Source of the DNA: Branchiostoma lanceolatum
Lineage: Eukaryota > Chordata > Leptocardii > Amphioxiformes > Branchiostomatidae
NCBI RefSeq assembly: GCF_035083965.1
Contig: NC_089724.1
Span: 7,914,501-7,978,500 of the forward strand
Direction: 5' to 3'
DNA length: 64,000 nucleotides
Positions within the stretch are counted from its first letter, which is position 1, and every line of letters begins with the position of its first letter. A model generated the notes under the pieces. It was not told where the DNA came from. It was given only the letters and a program-made list of their open reading frames with translations, and ran no database searches. The position numbers were made by a program, and so were the translations under genes. This document shows positions 57,401 to 64,000 of the stretch, in pieces.

Positions 57401-59755
57401 TCTTGATGCTGACAGGTCCTTCTTGTTGAGACTCCACTTTGTTGTCGCTCTCAGGATTCTTGGCAAATTTACCAAGTCTGCTGAGGAGCTTTTCTCGCTT
57501 GATTTCTTCGAGTGTTTTTATCTTGCCTTGTCCTGTTTCTTGTGACTGTGCTTCAGAGTTTTCTTCTGTTGTCACTTGGTCATCGTCGCTTTCATGTGGT
57601 ACTTTTCCAAGTCTCCTCTTTAGATTTTCTCTCTTGATGTCTGTGAGAGTTTTTATCTGCATTTGAGGTTGACCCTGTATGGATTGTTCTTTAGTTTCTA
57701 TACCTCTCTGGTATGCCGTACCTAGTCTACTCATAAGTCTTTCCTTTCTAATGTCTGCTTGTGATTTCACTTCAACTTGTCCCACTTCTTGAAACATAGC
57801 TTCTTCGTCGTCTTCTTCTTCCAAGTCCCGTCGTCCGGCGAGTCGTTGAGACTTATTTCCAAGTCTACTCAGAAGTTTCCCTCTCCTGATTTCTGCCAGA
57901 CTCTTCACCTGGACCTGTCTGGTTGGTGAAAGTTGAGATGTGTTCTGAATTTCGCTGGGCTGCATCTGCATCCTTTCTCTTCTGATTTCTTGCAGAGTTT
58001 TAATTTTGACCCCGCCATCCCGTTGTATATGACTTGTTTCCATTTCTTCTGTAAGTAATATGATAACATGAATTATGAAATGCTCATTATCATTTCAAAG
58101 AACAGTTGCATTTTTGGGACATAGAGACTTACACATTGGAAGATATACAGAACTATATTTCATAACGATATTCTTACCATGTTCAGAAGAGATGATTTTC
58201 CTGGTTGTTAAGACGACACCCCTGAGCGCAGCGCCAGTCATTGGCTGTTTCCGTGGCGATCCGTGCTCAGACGACTCATCAGAAGAGTGGGCTACAACAA
58301 CACAACAAAGCATAAAAATCAAACTCGAGGCTTCTTAAATATTTCCTCCCATCTCTTTGGAAAAAAGTGTAAATGTAATCATTCAAGTTAAAAATCGAGT
58401 GTTTGCAGTGGTTTTTAGTTAACAATTGGAACATGGTGGTAGCCTGGCAGAGGACAGAATAACAAACATTTTTGGTGATTAAAGTTAGCAATGAAGAGGT
58501 TGCTGTGAAAACCGTGAACATAAAGCACAGCGAACTTAAATGCATTTACAGTATTAGGCTCTGAGTGATTGGGACAGTGCTGATAAGAGAGTGAAGTCCA
58601 AATTACAATATAGATTCAAATCTAGACTAAATGTTGCTGCGTACCTTCCTCAAAAGGGTTGATGACCACCGGTGCGACCTGTGGTGTAGCCACCTGTGCA
58701 GGACTGGCAACTCCGACAGGCTTGTCTGCTGTCTGTACTCCCTGTACCACTGCTGGGAGTGGAACATCCACAGATAGCTCACTGGCTGAAGATTCAAATT
58801 TGGTAAAAACAGAAAAATCATTTCAGATATATTTCATAAGATGAATTTCATCAGAAAAATGATATTGGAATGGGATCCTAACTGCAGAAAGCTGTAAACT
58901 ACTAATAATCGCTCCATACCTGTGTGAGTGGGCATAGTGAAGCCAGCTTCCATAGGTCTGGGTTTGGAGTGGTGGAACACACAGTGTGGCTTCAGACAGC
59001 CACTCGGCTGGGTCTCCCAGTAACACTGGATGTTGCTGCGGTTCTTCTATAGAAGGAAACAGGCAAAAACACATTTAAACACATAAAACAAATCTGAATT
59101 GCTTTTTGTCTATTCATTCAAGTCTCACATGTAGATGCTAAATCCTATTATCTATAATCAGTAGAGAATATAGAAGTTTACTTCAAGTCATTTATACAAG
59201 ATTAGGCAAGGAAATGCCATTCAAGCGGGGTATAATGTAGAGACTTCGACAAGTTCAAGTACATTTATGCCATATATGCAGACGACAACATGAAGTCCTG
59301 AGTACGTACCGTGATGCTCATGTGTCTGAACTTGCAGTAAGGTCGGTAACACATCCCCTGCTCCCATTGTGAACATGTGACTTCGTTTCCCAGCGCCGCC
59401 TCGCAGTGTCGGAAGGGGCAAGTCGCACCCTGTGAAATATTGACATTGAATGATGACCTCAACTTACAGGAAAAACACCATGCTTGTAAAGCTTCAAGTC
59501 ACACTGTTGGTAGCCCTTACTAGTCTGGGTGCCATCCGATAACTACAGTACCAGGGCTTCTACAACTCGCTACCATCGCTAAACTGGTAGCAAGTGTGGG
59601 AGCCTTGGTAGTAATCAGATGGCACCCAGGCTAAGCCATCTGGACAAGGCTAAGATATTCCACTGCTGCATCAGGTAATCTTAAGAAATGTTGTATCTCA
59701 CCTTGCCACATGTAGAGTAGTAGAAGTAGTAGCAGTCGTCTCCCACCAAAGCCAT
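54496..59755 (-). CDS. ZC3H11A: Zinc finger CCCH domain-containing protein 11A
   Basis: Nuclear RNA-binding protein; the vertebrate protein works with the TREX mRNA-export complex. Minus-strand exons: 59702-59755, 59310-59429, 58920-59046, 58645-58785, 58178-58291, 56900-58048, 56480-56697, 56085-56271, 55774-55931, 55194-55312, 54496-54766; all phases match, giving 885 residues (human about 810). Three N-terminal CCCH fingers: Cys8-Cys16-Cys22-His26, Cys37-Cys45-Cys50-His54, Cys66-Cys75-Cys80-His84 (CYWETQPSGC). An INPFEE acidic segment follows. The large sixth exon carries seven helical repeats of the form IKTLEEIKREKLLSRLG, and an eighth (IKIKTFEEIMQEKK) is in exon eight. Exon seven has four copies of EKVQVPGKSP (about 597-638). 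The acidic C-terminus ends DDSLMAELDEMLNS, as the vertebrate protein ends in a similar Leu-Glu-Met-x-x-Ser motif. Start chosen by the MALVGDDCYYFYYSTC match. Confidence 0.95.
59521..59634. repeat. Foldback MITE, family B
   Basis: Arms tagtctgggtgccatccgat and atcagatggcacccaggcta; the loop contains a second inverted pair (gctaccatcgc / ctggtagcaag). It lies in the first ZC3H11A intron. Confidence 0.7.
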
Positions 59756-60196
59756 CGTCAGGATCTACACTGCTGTCTGCTATGGGGAGGAAGATGGACC
59801 CAAACTGTCATAGTATGTAACACATTTCAGTTTCACTTACTCACTCACTCTCAGTTATCATCTGTTGTTCCCCGTGGTGTGGGGGTTAGACTTGCTTGCA
59901 CGAGTATGCAGGGGCTTCATGCCAGCATCCGCATGAAATTGCCATCTTACTTTATGCCTCCCCTTCCGTACAAGGGTTCTCTGAACAGATACTAATACAT
60001 GTTGAACCAAAACTATACATGTTAATTTTCCTCATATAAGGTAATATATTAGTCAGCTATAAACTTGTTGAACAATTGAGTTCTCTGCGATGTGAAATAA
60101 ATCAATGTCCATAACTTCATTATTCTGTAAATAATCAAATTACTACAGTTTGTGTGGCTTAGATTCATAATAAAAAATCAAGTGTTGAGGTTGTAC

Positions 60197-60221
60197 CTGT
60201 CTGCTGAAGAGGTTGTTCCAG
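60197..60221 (-). other. Possible 25-nt 5' UTR exon of ZC3H11A
   Basis: On the minus strand, tttcag precedes CTGGAACAACC and ACAG|gtacaa follows 25 nt later. The coding first exon has its own upstream acceptor (ccccatag at 59780-59787), so the leader must be spliced. The microexon is only a candidate. Confidence 0.3.
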
Positions 60222-60229
60222 CTGAAATG

Positions 60230-63200
60230 AAATGTGCCTGAGTTATTGGTTCTTCATTCCACGATGTCTGCATCCAAGATGGCAAAGTACGTACTGTACT
60301 ACAAAGTTCCTGTTCTTGACTTGTCTTGTAATTGCACTGTAGTCCAGCCACAGCATACAGTTCCCTCTTAGAATAAAAGTCTTTGACAACAACTTCCTTG
60401 GAATAGTAATGATTTTTTTTTAGTCAGCAAGATGATGCACGTATCCTCCTTCCAACTGGACAATTTCTCACAGTTCCTGCTGAAAAAACAATGGCCAACT
60501 TGTTTTCCTGTCCATCTGAATCTGCCGCACCAGAATCAGCTGCTCAGCTCGGTTCAGAACTGTGCAATTAGAACTCTCGCCATCGTTTTATATTGGCTGG
60601 AGGGGTTGTTGCTTCTTTTTGCAGGAACATTGAAGTGCAACATCTTAGCATTTGAGTCCGAAGATTTCTCCGCCTTCCATATCTGCATTTGCAAGCAAGT
60701 GCAGGGTGCAAAGGGCTATGGCCACACTGAAATCAATTGCACCGAAAAGCCCATTGCATCTTCTTCGTGATGTCAAACATTGGTTCCGCGGTTTCAAAAT
60801 TTTGTTTTTAATTCTTTCGGGCCAATAGTGATGAATGACTTCTTGGTTTCAAAATTACAACATCAACAAAACTATGATTTCAAAATTTGTTAAAAGACCA
60901 AACTCACTGGAAACACTTTCGAAAAGTAAAGAAAAAAATTTGCGACACGTTAGTGATTACTGAATTTGAAAAATTGCCAATCATGTCATGAGACAAAAGC
61001 CTGTTGAGTAGATTGTATCAAACTTCATCTTTTGTCTCCCACCAAACCCAAAACGGCAATGATAGTTTGATTGAAAAAAACATCTCCGCACACATGGGAT
61101 AGTATGAAACAGAGAAGGTGGAAAAGGAGTCATAAATAGATAAATGCATTTCTGTCAATATGCAGAAAAGGCCAGTTTTCCAAATGAACAAGTATCCATC
61201 CTGTCAAAGGCTCATCTAACCTTAAATCGAAAGACAAAACATTCCAATGTATAAGAGCTACTGATGGCAATTGTGACAAAACTCTTCAAGTTCAAGTCAC
61301 CCTGTTACAGCCATGTTTTCCATCATATGGATACAGAAGTTTTAAGCCAAGTGGGCAAACTTAAGAGCAAAGACAATCTCTCGAGAAGCTGTGCACCCGA
61401 AACACCCAAGCAAAAGACCCTTACATGTTGTAGTCATGTTACTGAAGACATAAGAGACAAAACACAACGTCAAAGACTTCAACAGCTGACTCGTGGCTGA
61501 AGGTAAGTTGGCATAACTATGCTGTGACTCATACTCACTAACTCAGCAGAGATATATTTAACATGCTTCCCCAATCCGTTACGACCTGCATTTCAATTGA
61601 AAGACTGACGTTTCCATCCCATGTTGCTTTACAACAACAGGCACATTGGAATAAACTCGCCAGTCTTTCACATGCAGATGAACAGATAGTGACCAAAATT
61701 ATGTCGACAGGAACTCAACAACGACAAGCACGACTAGACATGTTTCCAGATCATGGTGACAGAAAGACAGAAAACGCTACACTGCAGACGACACACAGGA
61801 TCTAAAACCATTCTGTAACGGGGTCAGATTTTACGTAACACGACAACTGGTATGATCACTATGCTGTGTTCGTTACGTATCCAGATTTTGCTGACAGGAA
61901 ATTTTCCGTGGGGGGAGGGGGGCACGGGCTCTTACATGTACCGAACAGCAACTACGGACCGGTTTCCGACCACTTCTGCCACAACTCGGCCGAGGCTGGG
62001 CATGTTTACAGTCTTGTACGAAACACAAGATCGGAGAGTAAAAATTTCATGATCTAACGGCGTGAAATATCAACTAGGTTATTCCCGACATGCTCGTTTG
62101 GAACCTTTTGTTCCGCCAGGACCAAGTCGCGAGCTCGAAATCGCAAATTTGACTGAATTTAAGAGATTTACAGCTAGTTTGCATGTTACCTGGCTAGCTT
62201 GAGATCTTCCTGGACACAATTGTCAGTGTTAAAATCGCGACCGTGCCGGGATTTATCCCAGAAGTAGGAATAATCTGTTGGGAAAAAAGCTGGAAAGACG
62301 GCAAAACATGTCCGCCCGAGTGACGCACTCAAATAGTCTCACACCACAGTTTTCTTTGACGTCATCATTCGATCCTAGAGAGTAACTCAGTAAACGAACC
62401 GTAAAATAGACAACGATGAATGCTGAGATAGTGCTTAAATATTGAGCACTGTTTGATTCCTTTGTCAACAAAAGTCATCACGTCATTTCGCAGTAGTATT
62501 GTTGTAGTACTAGTATTCAGTATTCACAATAATCCCAAGCCGATATATTACCGAACTCCGGTTGGAGATAACGTTCAGTGTAAACTTTGCACAAGTTAAA
62601 AATCAAACAGGGAGCGAGCTGTTTTCCCAAGAAGACGAAGGGGCAACTTAGCTTGAAATGGAGACCTCTTTTTTTCCGTTTAGAATCCCACGGAATTGTG
62701 ATATTCAATGTTTGATGGAAACTGCAGTTCAAAATATTTTCGCCAGATGGGGCAATTGTACGGTGATCAATTGGGTGGTACTGAAAGGCCTTCCTGTGAC
62801 GAAAATATGGTACTGCAACCCGAGGAACACAATATGATATGTGGAAACTTCATAAAAGGTTGAAAGCAGAGACGTGTGTATTTCTTGATGGTTCCTTAAT
62901 CTTTCAGTTAACAATATTTTCCACTTTTATGATCACTGATCAAAACTATATCATGGTGATGCCAATGCAAGGCACATTTACAAAGGCTGCACTTGACTCA
63001 ATAGGAATTAGCAAACAAGTACACATAATGTACTGGATCATTTTCCCAGCCTTTATAATTGCTAGAAAAGGCACATGACTTGACATAACGTTAAATGTTG
63101 GAACCTGATGTTGAAATTCTCAAATGTGGTATGGCTATGGTATAAACTACATAAGCTATTCCTGCACTGGAAAAAGAGGGGGAAAGTGGGGGGAAAAGAG

Positions 63201-63700
63201 AAACATGATTTCCCAAAGTGTTCTATGCATCTCCACCTTTATTGCAGTATTCTTACAAAAGTATAATTCCAATGTCAAGTGGAGGCCACAAGTATTTAAC
63301 ACTATCACAGACCATCTGTGTTCTTTGTCCTACCTACTGTATGATATTGTATAAAGGAAATCCATGTAGAAAACCTTGCACCAGTCATTCTACTGGAGTA
63401 GCCAGAGCTGTGGTCAGTCTTGTCTGTTGCTCATTTGTCTTCTGCACCCTTCAGCCACCCCCCAAGGTGTTACTGATCCATCCCCAAGTCAGATATGATG
63501 GCAAGAGGAGTATAAATGTTTTGAAGGTCTAGTTTTATTTCTTCGCATCTATATGACAGTATGTATCAAAAAGGATCTGTAAATAATTCAGGTAACGTTA
63601 TACCCTCCCAAAACCTTTTGTATGTAGGTTTATGTCAAAATTTTGATATTCAAAACTCAGGTTAACAGGATTGATGTGAAATGTATACATGAATTTGAAC
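60230..63700. other. No gene recognised; upstream region of ZC3H11A
   Basis: Open frames up to 112 codons on the plus strand lack motifs. A G run and moderately GC-rich sequence at 61900-62160 and a TGACGTCA at 62357-62364 may mark the ZC3H11A promoter. Nothing else can be supported. Confidence 0.35.
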
Positions 63701-63710
63701 AACACAAACT

Positions 63711-64000
63711 GATGTCATCATAGGGGGATTTTACTCACAAACTGCCATGTCATCGGGTTTGGGGAATGTCATTCAAATGCGATTACATTATGCGTTTCCG
63801 GATATCGCTATAAAATGCTTCCTCACTTGCGTAAAATACCAAGAAAAACAGCATATTTTGTACTGTCGTTAATCAGTCAGGGCACAGATTGTAATCAAAC
63901 ACCTGCTTCTTCTAGGTTTGGTGAATGTCGTTCGAACACGTTCGAACATGCGCGATGACATGACACTTTGTGAGTAAAATCCCCCCTATAATGACATCAG
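63711..64000. repeat. Foldback element reaching the right edge
   Basis: Left arm ctgatgtcatcatagggggatt, split here as ctgatgtcatcata and gggggattttactcacaaa; right arm reversed is ctgatgtcattata and ggggggattttactcacaaa, continuing ..ccatgtcatcg / gtcatgtcatcg. Arms are about 45 bp and the body about 290 bp. The element may extend beyond the window. Confidence 0.75.

Overview
The window looks like nuclear DNA of an invertebrate chordate, most likely an amphioxus (Branchiostoma). The genes are split by short spliceosomal introns with GT/AG ends. Four protein genes can be rebuilt exon by exon with matching phases: an astacin-family secreted metalloprotease, a TRIM-type RING protein, ribosomal protein S16 and the CCCH zinc-finger mRNA-export protein ZC3H11A. 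A fifth, a short gene, resembles vertebrate MUSTN1. The genus is an inference from gene content and from the dense load of small foldback elements and tRNA-derived SINEs; nothing here names the species.

Layout. 1-24 kb: gene-poor, with an open reading frame running off the left edge, a GC-rich stretch at 3.7-5.6 kb, a CA microsatellite, SINE and LINE remnants, a 77-bp tandem repeat, a tRNA-Pro-like pseudogene and isolated candidate first exons at 4.80 and 20.73 kb. 24.48-34.04 kb (+): a 15-exon, 605-residue astacin-TSP1-CUB-MAM protease whose introns are full of repeats. 35.58-38.33 kb (-): a four-exon, 495-residue protein with RING, two B-boxes and a coiled coil, followed by a small Cys/His-rich exon and a full ubiquitin-like domain. 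38.4-40.5 kb: an interval bounded by identical 89-bp inverted repeats. 41.75-45.99 kb (-): the MUSTN1-like gene, its large intron holding nested transposable elements. 47.14-47.32 kb (-): a candidate first exon facing RPS16 across a promoter with a TCTCGCGAGA motif. 47.69-50.51 kb (+): RPS16. 51.3-59.76 kb (-): ZC3H11A with a probable 3 kb 3' UTR. 60-64 kb: probable upstream region of ZC3H11A, and a foldback element at the right edge.

The genes do not form one pathway. RPS16 and ZC3H11A are housekeeping genes, the astacin acts outside the cell, the TRIM-Ubl protein is probably a ubiquitin ligase and the MUSTN1-like protein is probably nuclear. The most unusual items are the TRIM-zinc-Ubl architecture, the MUSTN1-like gene with an AP-1 site about 50 bp upstream of its start, and a set of datable nested TTAA-target insertions.
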